This document shows positions 47,723-58,015 of a stretch of 64,000 nt of DNA, one piece after another. Under the pieces are notes generated by a model that did no database searches, was not told the origin of the DNA, and saw nothing but the letters and a program-made list of their open reading frames with translations. Numbering within the stretch: the first letter of the stretch is position 1; each line of letters opens with the position of its first letter. The stretch comes from Chloranthus sessilifolius (lineage: Eukaryota; Streptophyta; Magnoliopsida; Chloranthales; Chloranthaceae). The DNA lies in contig CM037588.1 of assembly GCA_021018995.1 (NCBI GenBank), positions 139,869,725 through 139,933,724 on the forward strand, in the 5' to 3' direction. A program made the position numbers and the translations under genes.

Positions 47723-49351
47723 TGGACAACACAAAAAAATAAAATAAAATAGAGGGGCATGTATGATAGACATAAAGTGGGTTCCAATTGGACAGTCAAC
47801 CCTTAAAATCCAACTTTATCTCTTCATCAACTTCCTTCAGTTAACAAAGGGTAACCCTATTTGCACCCACCCAATTATTGAGAATGCCTATGCTAAAATC
47901 CGGTCATTGCATTGAATTATGCAATGGAGATCGATTTTTTAGAATTGATCTTAAAATCATGGGAATACCATTAAACTGTCAGTTTCTTTATCAGTTTCAA
48001 AAAAAGTGACTCAAAAATCATGTAGCGTACATCATGCTCAACTATGATATTAAGAGCTTTATTTTTGAGATCCTTTCCAGACAAAATCAAAAACTATCCA
48101 TTTGATGGTATGCTCAGGTCTCAAGATCAACCATGTGAAAATCGATCTCTATCGCCTCGCCAAATTCAATGAATCAGGCCATAGAGATTGACATGAAACA
48201 TGATCTCTATCATATGATTTAATACACCAAAAGTCCTTCATTGACTACATTGAATCATATAACAGAATTAATATATTGTGCCGTTTATCTTTGCACAAAA
48301 GATATTTTGTCCTGTACAATTTGGATGATTTCAGTAAAGGTTCAGAGAAAAATTAAGAAAAAATTGAAATTATAAAACTAGTAATAAATTACTGAAATAT
48401 ATAAAAGTATAAGTTAACTTATTTAAAGTTAAAAATTATGTCTTTAATCGTGCATTAACAATTTATAATCATAAAAAAATAAAAGGAAGTATGAGTAAAG
48501 ATATACTACAATGATAAAAATTTGCAGAGTCAGAAATTTCTGATTAAAAAGTAGAAAAATATTAACATGGCTCAAAGCCAAAAGAATATACAAAAATTTT
48601 ATGGAATAAAATTCACCCTAGATGGCGAAGCTCCGTGTAATCTGAGATTGAAGACCGAACCGCATGATGACAGAGTGACAAAGAGAGAGAGAGAGAGAGA
48701 GAGAGAGGAATCAATCAATCTAGATAAAGGCGTTGGTATCTGGTAGGGAGGAGAGAGAGAGAGAGAGAGGGGGAGGAGGTGCAGGTTTCTCGCTAGCAAC
48801 TGCATCATGAGATTGTGATGGGGAAGGCGGGGAGGTAAGATTCTTGGTTGGTGTAGGAGTAGGAGTAGGGACTAGGCCGTACTGGTTACAGCTGGTTTGG
48901 TGTAAGAGTAGGGGGAGTAGAGCGTCCTGATGGATTATAGGAGAGAGATTGGTGTAAGAGTAGGGGAAGTAGGGCGTCCTAGTTGATTATAGGAGAGAGA
49001 GAGAGAGAGAGAGAGAGCGGTTTATAACTTGTAGCCAACCGAAGAGACCCATGAGGTTTTTAATTCAAATTTCAAACCTTGTTTTTGTTATTGGTTGGGC
49101 GGGAATCGAAATAGAGGCCTCACTTTTGGGACGGTAAAAATCAGTGAAGCAAAGAATTAAAAAATAAATTAATAACGGGAGCCATTACTTGCACACGTTT
49201 TTGAAGTGATTGCATCGAATATAAAGAAAGACTTATAATTTTAGGGACGTGTGATACGTAAAAATGGAATGAATAGCAATATGGGCCGTCTAATGTGTGT
49301 CATGCAATAATCGCATAGCAGATATGGGTCGTCCCATGTGTGCCATCGCAC
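47723..49351. repeat. Intergenic with GA microsatellites and a 55 bp tandem pair
   Basis: Dispersed-family phrases occur at 47900-48260. GA runs lie at about 48684-48707, 48750-48768 and 48990-49017. A unit of about 55 bp (TTGGTGTAAGAGTAGGGG...CGTCCT...TTATAGGAGAGAGA) is duplicated at 48897-48950 and 48951-49005. From about 49237 an array unit shared with 52204-52470 begins (GCAATATGGGCCGTCTAATG). Confidence 0.6.
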
Positions 49352-49359
49352 ATCAGATA

Positions 49360-49757
49360 CATGGATCAAAATCTCGGCCGAAAATTCAAATTTTCAGTTG
49401 AGACGTCTTGATTTCGGTCAAGACCGAGCCTGAAAATAATAAAAATACCCCAGGAAAAGAAATTATCGGCCAAAAATTTGATTTTCTAAAATATCGGTCG
49501 ATAATTTCAAATTATCGGCCGAGAGTTCATCTCTGCATTTTGGAAATGCTTTTCTACTTTAAAAAACCCAGATCTGATTTATTTTGCTTCTCATAATATT
49601 AAAGAGTTAAAAAAAAAATCAATAATATAAAGTTCAGCAAAGTTCGGTAAAGTTCAGAGCATATTTTGAAAAAAATCCAAAATTTACCGCAAATTTGACT
49701 AATTTACGGTTCGGGTCATGAACGAAACTGAAATCAAAACCGAGCTTTTGACCCATG
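49360..49757. mobile_element. hAT-type MITE with 8 bp target duplication
   Basis: The 398 bp element is bounded by CATGGATCAAAATCTCGG and the inverted CCGAGCTTTTGACCCATG. It is flanked by identical 8-mers ATCAGATA (49352-49359 and 49758-49765). An 8 bp duplication with imperfect terminal inverted repeats is typical of hAT elements. It encodes no transposase. Confidence 0.85.
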
Positions 49758-49765
49758 ATCAGATA

Positions 49766-52700
49766 TGGGCCGTCCGATGTGTGTCATGCAATATGAGCCG
49801 TTTCTCAAGTGATGAAAATCGCTTTTCGCTCCCATCGATGTAGCCCTGTAGTCACGTTCTAGCATGATGTGTGCTATCCGATCTGAAGCAATCAATGGTT
49901 TTACGTTTAGGTACCCTAAACAAAATCTATTTCATCTGATCACTATCATCCAATCTGAAGCAATCAATGATTTTAGGTGTAGGTACCCTAAATACTATCT
50001 ATATCAGCTAATCTGAAGCAATGGAGACCGGTTACACATAAAAACGCCGTCCTTAATGGACCTCTCGTGACCGTAAAATCACATGGCACACATCATGCTC
50101 ATTTGGGTGAATACAGTGAATGACACACACCATGCTCATGTGGTTCAAGAGAGTTATCTTTAAAATGTCGTAAATTCTAACACACCAGACACATTTGAAG
50201 GTATTAATACAGATGACACTCTTATTAAAGAGAAAGGCGTCCAATTCCATCTGATATAGAAAGTGACGACCATTATAATAGTCTCATGCCCGATCTACGA
50301 AAATAAAGTATCCCCTTAAGCTACGAATGCATTGCGAAGTTTGTACTAAAGATGTCATGCACCGATGCGGCATCAATTCGCACCACGATGGAACTTTATT
50401 TTTCATCTCCGCACAAAGAGAAGACAATTTCACAAAATTTACTATTGCAATCCACGTGCAATAATGGACAAGAAGATGTTCATATAGCGATCCGATCATT
50501 ATGAGAGTCGATTACCGTCAAAGTCTGGTTTAATCGCATGAACTGTGTGAACCGGGGCATCTTTTATCGAGGCGTTGTGGCGTCCACATGATCATTGCAT
50601 ACTAGCCATATAAGACTACGAGAGGCGAAAGCAATTTTAGTTTTCTGTGAATATCTAAACTAAATGGGTTATAAAGATACATACAAAGCGATAAATTCTT
50701 TCCTTCGCCCGTGGATTACAATTTTCCTTTGGAAAATAAATAGTAAAAAAGCATGCATGTTCTCATTTGTTTGATCATAGGAGATACGGTTCAAAACCAA
50801 ACTCTAAGTAGTCGATCCTCCTCTGCTAAAATATCTAACATTATTTTCATGTTTGCCCTGGTAGCGTCCACCATCTGAATATTGAAAAAGGCTTCGGAGG
50901 CGTTCTATTGTCGACAGAGTTGTAGGGAGAAAGTGAACAAGGAATGAAGAAGTATGCCTCACTTGAATTTCTACCCACTTCTCTTTAAATAGACGCCTCA
51001 CTTGAATTAATACCTTCATTATATTGAATCGGACGATGGAGCTTGTTCATTGTCTCAATCTTTAATACAATGGATGTTAAGTACATGATCGTACAATAAT
51101 TCAGTTACTTTTTTATTTCATGCGGTACACATCCAAAAAAGTTACCTTAAAATTCAGTGCTTGTGGATTGATTTTAAGGCAGGTCACTAGCCGTCTGATG
51201 TGTAGCACTAGAAATGAAACATCGACCGTCTGATGGTAGGCCCATGATCTCAAGATCCATCGTGTGCATGGTTGTGATGATAAACGATCTCCATCATCAA
51301 ATTTAATGGAGTGAATGTGTCTTCTCACCCCACCTCGGTGTGAATTGACCGACTTTAAGAAGATGGTAGAGATCGTTTTTCGTCCCTATATTTCTGACAA
51401 TTGATCTCTAGTCATGTCGTAGGGTCATCTTTCTAGTATACGTAGGACACATCCCCCGAAAGCGATCGTAAACCGTGTGACTGCTAGTGACCTAAACGGC
51501 CTAACATTATGATGCGAAACTCAAAATTGATTTTAAGGCATGTCAACTTTCTTGGATGTGTAGCACTAGAAATGAAACATCGATCGTCTGATGGTAGGCC
51601 CATGATCTCAAGATCCATCGTGTGCATGGTTGTGATGATAAACGATCTCCATCATCAAATTTAAGTAGAAGTTCATGGTGAAACATGATCTCCATCATAT
51701 GATTTTAAGCAGTCCAAGAGTAAACAAGGTTTGAGATGTTAGTGCTTTGCAAACGAGTTGATGCCTATTACCAAATGGTGCCTTTCAACAAATAAGGTTT
51801 GAAATGTTGGTGCTTTGCAAACGAGCTGGTGCACTTCAATTCCAATAGATATTTGATAGGTTTCTAGGGGTAATAATAGGTGTCAGTAGACCTACTACTA
51901 GGTAGGAGGTGTTAGTAATAGGTTGTACTAGTAGGTACCACTAGACTAGCATTCATAAAACAATTTTTTTATTTGTCCTCCAGATGTCTATTTCAACCAT
52001 TGTAGGCCCGTGATCAAAGAGAGGGCAACAGTGGCATGTGAGAGTTTTGGGGACGTTTTGCAAACTGCAGCGTGAGGACCGATTACTCTGATGTGTCCCT
52101 TCGTGCGCACGCTAAGATAGGTAACATGTTAAAAATGTATTTTTAAAAGAGGCTCGCGACCATGGTATCAAATTGAAAACCCCTCGCTTAGATAAAAATG
52201 GAATATGGGCCGTCTCATGTGCGCCATCGCATTTAAGTATAAATTTGTCGATATGTGCCATGCAATATGGGCCGTCTAATGTGTGATTCGTCTAATGTAA
52301 AGAAAAGACTTGGTGTTTTAGGGACATGTGATATGTAAAAATGAAATATGGACTTTGTCTCATGTGTGCCATCGCATAGCAATATGGGCCAACTGATGTG
52401 TGCCATGCAATAATCACATAGCAGATATGGACCGTCTGATGTGTGCCATCGCATAGCAGATATGGCCCCGTTTATAGTATATTTAGAGGCCCGAGCTCGG
52501 CCAATTGTCACCCCTACTTAAATGGATACCTCTATTAGTGCGCACGAAATCTCTGGAAGCACCTTCATTGGAAACCCCTTGAAAACAATTGACTGCCTTG
52601 GATCAGATGGTGGAGATCTGTTTTTCTCCGATCTTTCACACAATGGATCATAAGATCATGCCGCACCTATCATATGGCTGGTTTTTCATTTCGACGATTA

Positions 52701-53163
52701 ATTATTATTATATGTGCTAAATATCCCTAAAAAATACCCCTCCACTCATATGGCACGTTTCACTCTCAAACGTGAGTTTGTGGCCTTCTTTTTGAAATTC
52801 GTGACATGTGTACTCATAAATTAACCATCCGATACATGTGCCATGATCTGAAGATCTATTTTTTCGAAAATATCTGGATGAAACATTACCTCGATCTATT
52901 GATCAGATGCAATCAATTGTTTTAATAGGTATGAAATGTGGGTGTTACAACATAGTCATGGGTGCAATTAGAGGTACCCTTACAATTTCATTGTAAGGAT
53001 GCAATTAGAGGTACCTTAAGAAAATCGGGTGTTCAAATTAAAGGTTTTAAATCTAATAATAGAGGTACCCTATCACATCGACCTGTGTCTTTTCAAAGGT
53101 TATTACATGTTAGATCAAACCATAAATTGGGCAATGTTGTGCTTCAATAGTACATCACTCTAC
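49766..53163. repeat. Mosaic of dispersed non-coding repeats, no gene
   Basis: A unit of about 77 bp (CTGAAGCAATCAATG..TTTAGGTACCCTAAA) repeats about two and a half times at 49880-50030. A near-identical stretch of about 138 bp occurs at 51167-51304 and 51526-51663 (CGTCTGATGGTAGGCCCATG, GATCTCCATCATCAAATTTA). The unit ATATGGGCCGTCTGATGTGT is repeated at 52204-52470. A short pair, GATGCAATTAGAGGTACC, lies near 52961-53020. Open frames in this part are short and not protein-like. Confidence 0.65.
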
Positions 53164-53171
53164 TATTTATA
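53164..53171 (+). promoter_or_regulatory. TATA box of the NSE4-like mini-gene
   Basis: TATTTATA lies about 124 bases before the start codon at 53295, a normal distance for a plant promoter with a leader of roughly 95 bases. Confidence 0.5.
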
Positions 53172-53294
53172 GAGAGCTTTACAACAAAAGAAAATCAGGC
53201 AAAGTTGTGTGTTTTGTTGTTAAGCCCAATTTTTGCAATCAATTTGTAAGCGTAATTTAGTTGCAAATCTTTCTATTTTTTCATCATCGATCGG

Positions 53295-53819
53295 ATGGCT
53301 AGTGTTGATCCACACAATGAGGCACGCATGGCTATCATGGTAAACATTTTGAGAGAGAGGAGAGCCGTAAGATTCGAAGTCTTAGTTCTTAATCGACTTT
53401 CTTTTGGGCAAACGGTCGAAAATATTCAATCGCTTTCGTGCCTAGTTCATCAGGGTCGAGCCGCGCTGACGGTGAATGCTAGGAACGTCATGACTGTTAG
53501 TCCGGCGAAACCTCCGACCGCTAAGGATTATCGTATCGGCGAAGCCGTGAACTCATCATTCGTGTTGCAATTCGATTATAGTGATTGGATTGTAAGCACA
53601 TAAATAATAATTTTTTGTTAGGTTTTACATATATTTATTTGTAAATGCAACTCCTAATCGTATTATTAATGGTTGCAGGCAATGAGCGGTATGGTTGCCC
53701 TTGGCAGAGAACTTATGCCACACAGGGCAAATGATGAGCACATTAACGACAATAACGGAGACACCGAGGAAAACGATGATGAAGAGAATGGCGTTGGTAG
53801 CGATGACGGCGACAACTAA
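53295..53819 (+). CDS. NSE4-like protein, C-terminal domain only (SMC5/6 complex kleisin)
   Basis: Two exons join in phase: 53295-53591 (GT donor) and 53679-53819 (TTGCAG acceptor, TAA stop), giving 145 residues. The protein contains the NSE4 C-terminal winged-helix region: NILRERRAVRFEVLVLNRLS, FGQTVENIQSLSCLVHQGR, FVLQFDYSDWI and, after the intron, GRELMPHR. NSE4 bridges the SMC5/SMC6 heads in DNA repair, and this C-terminal domain is the part that contacts SMC5. Full plant NSE4 is about 400 residues. The N-terminal helix that grips SMC6 and the NSE1/NSE3-binding middle are absent. The tail is very acidic (DTEENDDEENGVGSDDGDN). Splice sites, frame, start and a TATA box are intact, so it may be expressed; it could equally be a young truncated duplicate. 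Confidence 0.8.
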
Positions 53820-54755
53820 GGATACACCCAGATCTTAATCCGTTTTCCCTTATATTTTTCTTCTAATGCAACGTGTATTTTCGATTGATTAGACAAAACA
53901 ATGAAGATGCACCTTTGGAATATTGGTAGCAACAATATTAAATCCTCATAACATACCAAGTTTGCAAACATAACAGCTCTTTTCATTGAAAGCATAGGAA
54001 GAAGGATTAATGGGGTGGGTGCCCCACCGGCATATGAAGCTTCAGAGGCTTTAGGGCACTTTAGAAAATAATGCCTCAAAAACAAACTTTTTAGCGAAAA
54101 ATACCCAAATTCAATAGATTTCTAAGTAAGCATTGTAACATGGCAGATTGGGAGAATTTGGGAATGATGAAACCACTGTCAACGAGAAATCTGTGCCGAC
54201 TTATATCCACTCATACATGAACTTGACTATCAGATCTGACTTGTAATTGCTGTAGGGATGTATCTCAAGTACAGAAATTAGGAATTCAACACACCTCATT
54301 AGCAGTATGACAGCAACAACAGTATTTTGAAAAGTCAATCAGCAACTCCAAGATCAAATCCTAGAATAGCACTAAACAGCAGCCATAATAAGTCTTAAAA
54401 GACCTTGATCGCAACAGAGATTAGGGACTTAAAAGTCTCAAATTTTCAGGTCTGGTGAATGATAAGTCATGATAGCCACAAAAGGTAAAAACCCATAAGA
54501 ATTTTGGAAAGAAAATTATAAAATTAATCTTATTCCAATCGAATAATCTCTTTCTCCGCTCTATCAAGACCCACAAATGAGCCATTAAACTTAAGTCAGC
54601 CTTCATTGAATTAGTGACTAAGCATTTCATGTGATCATTTAAAGTGGTCGTGTGAGATAAAGTACCCATTTAAGGTGTAATGAGGAGTTCCCCGCGACAA
54701 CTAAGAATCACGTCAAAAGAACAAAAAACTAAGAGATATTTTTTATTTTCTGAAT
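53820..54755. other. Intergenic with one stray end of the hairpin MITE
   Basis: At 54054-54112 there is a copy of the left end of the MITE at 54756 (GGGCACTTTAGAAAATAATG CCTC and onward), in the same orientation. Otherwise no gene is seen. Confidence 0.6.
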
Positions 54756-55033
54756 AAGGGCACTTTAGAAAATAATGCCTCAAAAACAAACTTTTTAGCA
54801 AAAAATACCCAAATTCAAATGTTTAGGAAAAACAATGCTTTCACGGATTTTGAGACTTCAAAATACCGTGAAAACATGTTTTTTCTAAAAAGTTTCTAAA
54901 AAAAACAATGCTTTCACAGTATTTTGAAGTTTCAAAATCCGTGAAAGCATTGTATTTCTAAAACGTTTGAAGTTTTGGTATTTTTTGCCAAAAAGTTTGT
55001 TTTTGAGGCATGTTTCTCTAATTATCCCTTTAA
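54756..55033. mobile_element. Hairpin (fold-back) MITE
   Basis: The left arm (AAGGGCACTTTAGAAAATAA, CCTCAAAAACAAACTTTTTAG) and right arm (reverse complement CCTCAAAAACAAACTTTTTGG) pair, and pairing continues inward through CAATGCTTTCACGGATTTTG against its complement at about 54935. Almost the whole 278 bp can fold into one long hairpin with a small loop near 54895. Confidence 0.8.
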
Positions 55034-55725
55034 TTTTGCACCCATCAATACTGTCAGATACTGACTTTGACTGATATCAGGGGCCTTGAAATCTGTAAAA
55101 ATAGCTTTTGACATGATTCGATGGTTAGATGGCTATATGCTTAACGACCTTATATATGTCATCTTTTAACCATCTTGCCATGAATGAGATGTATTTATGA
55201 AACAGTTTCTCAATCCTTTGGCGAAAACATCCATTAACAATTGGCTGCATTTAATACCCATGCAATTGAGAATGAAGTAGAGCCAAAAGCTTCTGATGAA
55301 GTTCTGACAAATTTAAAAAAAGGCAAAAGATTAAGCAAAATCAGCTTGCAACTTTACAAGGAAGCAAAAATAACCTGTCTAGCAGCAACTCTTGGCAAAT
55401 GAATTTAAAAAAACAAGAAGGACAAAAAGAAGCTCGACTCCGTCCAGCAAACCTATTTTAATGTAGACCACCTAATTGAAAAATCATCTTTTTTTCTTTT
55501 CTACCTCGGCAATTTCTATGATTTAAACTGAGTTAGGAAGAACTTTTGAGGAGATTACTCTTTGCTTCTACAATTTCAGCCGCTTTACAATCTATCTCTT
55601 CAAATAGAGCTGACAGGATATGTGTATCTGTCAATCAACATTTGAATCCGAGATTCTTTGATACTGTAGCTAAGTAGGCCTTGCACTATGATGGAAAGTA
55701 AATCTAACAAATGAGTCAGCAACCT
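55034..55725. other. Intergenic, downstream of the CCT exon
   Basis: No gene, repeat family or terminator-like feature is recognised. It should include the 3' flank of the minus-strand CCT exon. Confidence 0.4.
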
Positions 55726-55840
55726 CTAACCCAGAGGATCATAGTCATAAGCCTCACCAGCCTTCACAAACCTCCCTTTCACACGTTTTCTAGTATCTGC
55801 TCTAGCTTTACGAGAAGCATATCGTATTTGTTTCCCAAAC
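55726..55840 (-). pseudogene. Terminal exon of a CONSTANS-like gene (second half of the CCT domain)
   Basis: Read from a CTATAG acceptor, the exon gives [36 protein letters not shown] and TAG. This is the basic C-terminal half of the CCT motif of CONSTANS-like transcription regulators, which mediates nuclear import and DNA or NF-Y contacts. Several CONSTANS-like genes have an intron exactly inside the CCT motif, so the exon boundary is authentic. The exon is perfectly conserved, but upstream on the minus strand (55842-58000) I find neither the first CCT half nor a B-box exon. It is either an orphan fragment or the last exon of a gene with a very long intron. Confidence 0.75.
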
Positions 55841-58015
55841 CTATAGATCACAAGGATGCAAAATTTGTTAGGAGGATGTTATACATAAGAAAAACTCACC
55901 AAAAAAATATATATAATATACAACATTTGTAAATTGCAACCAGAAAGTTTTTCAGAGAGAACTTATATATTGGAGGATGAAATTTTGATTGGATATTGTT
56001 GCCTTTATAGAATAGTTTAGAGTGCAAGAGGAAATTATCTAGTTTCAAATTGCCATTTGCAATGTTGAGAGTTTCTGAGTTCGAGTTTTAGGGGAAGTAG
56101 TAGTTCAACTTTTGGGACCATAAATCTTAGATGCATATGGAATGGACCTAAATATTATATGGTGACCAATTTTGAAACCTATACTATATGCTATAAACTT
56201 ACATAACTAGTGATAGAAGGATGACTAAACAACTGAGTTCTTAACCAAGAAGGCCAATGTAGCGGACAAAGGAGAAAATAAACTACCCAATGTGTCTTTT
56301 ATCATGAAAAGGGCATCATCTTACAACCACTCCTCGATGACTCAAGTAAACATCATCAAGAAGGATGGAGAAGTGGTCATAGAAGAAAAGGCACCCAAGG
56401 ATAAACAGACATAACAAATCAGGAGGAAGAGGTCGTGGCTGATGACAGCAAAAATTCAGTTATCAAATGAACCCTGGTCTCACCCAAAGTGTGATGCGGA
56501 TAGGGTGCAGTCCAAGATCTTAGGACATAGAGCATCTCTAGAAAAGTGCCTAACTGTGTAATGAATTTGGAGAGAGTTGCGAGAACAAACTTGGGATGAC
56601 TGCAAGAGGAATCCACATCCCTACAAGAACAAGTGGATCAAAAGGGGGAATGAAGTCCCCACAAATCAGAGGTGTCCCATCATAGTTTTCATTACAAATA
56701 CCCCCATAAACTTGATTTGGTATCGTAGATCAAAGTCTCAGAAGATGCCTAATCTATCGGAAGATGTCATTTGTATTGGATGATACAAACAACGAAAAAT
56801 CTTCTTCACGGGGTATTGTTTAACATAAATTCATATTGTATATTTTCTCGGTAATGGAGACAAACAAAAATGGCTTGGATAATGATATTTTAGACCTTGT
56901 TTGGATTACATGAAGTAGTGATGGACACTTTCCATCTACTGTTGAGGATATCCTTGTAGTTCAACCAGAAGACCGTCAACGACAAAGAGAAGAATAATGA
57001 TGCCTTTTGAAAAGATTGAAAAGGTAGTGTCTACCTTTCAACAATTGATACGTGTCTGATAAAAAATGATCAAAATTAGAGACCTTTGATCCATAAAAAG
57101 TCAAGTTGAAGAGCAGAACTTAGAAAAATCTGATGAGCAGAAGGGATTGAAAGGAGAAAAGAGAGTGAGGAAAACAAGGAGTATAAGCCAAACAAGGTGT
57201 AGAGGACTTCCCAAACTGACACACTTGCAAGAGCTATGTTTTTTCTCACTACGGGTAGGTGATTAAAGTCTGATAAATCCAATCAATTTTCTTCTTTCAG
57301 AAAGAGTTAATTTTGTTTACGTAAGCTGGTATTTGAGAAAGTTTTGGAAAACTTCTATTTTAGAAGATAATAGAAACTGAATTGGAGAATTTTGTTCAGA
57401 TAAAATAGTTTTAAATTACAGTAAGAAGTTAAATTTGTTACGAATTGGCATTTGAGTTTAGTAGAAGTTTTAAACTGAGTTTTAGTTTTAGGAAAAGTCC
57501 TAGCTCTAATTGTGGTGTCTAGTTCATGGAAAAGTCAAAATTTTTGTCATCCGTTGACCAAAACTTTATGCATTGATGCGTCACTAATGCTAACGAGGTG
57601 TCGCTCGACTGTTGCTTTTCATCTAGGAGTGCCTCCACGATGCTTGTTTTCAAAGCTCTCGCGCACATATCTTTATAATATAAAATGGGCCATGCATTGG
57701 AAATGAGGTCAGTGATGCCAATGATGAAGTTTGTAGAAATGTCAAATCAGACAAGCTAAAATTTGTATGAAATTATCAGATAAGGAAAAAAAATATCTAA
57801 ATTTTTATAGATATTGAATCCTCCCAAAGGCTTACTGCCTTTGCGTACCCAAATTTAGTTTTTCTTTATGAGAGAATTAAATAATCATGGAAGCAAAAAA
57901 AATAATTTAGAGAAATAAATAATCATGGAGCAAATCTCTTCATATATATTTATAAATAAACTGTGAGAATTAAATAATGATGCGACAAATACTACTTTAG
58001 GGGTACCTCCAGCCT
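55841..58015. other. Intergenic, no recognised gene
   Basis: Searched on the minus strand for missing CONSTANS-like exons without success. A GTGAGT donor-like site on the minus strand at about 55902 is not preceded by coding sequence. A small hairpin, CAAAGGCTTACTGCCTTTG, lies near 57824-57842. Confidence 0.45.

Noticed and set aside
48815-48840. ATGGGGAAGGCGGGGAGGTAAG, resembling a first exon such as those of IQ-domain genes
   Set aside because: Only six codons before a donor, in a purine-rich repeat region, and no downstream exon is found.
50284-50499. Minus-strand frame of 71 codons
   Set aside because: Cysteine and aromatic residues are scattered without a recognisable pattern, and it lies in a repeat-rich stretch.
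57824-57842. Hairpin CAAAGGCTTACTGCCTTTG as a second Helitron end
   Set aside because: No CTRR follows at the required distance.
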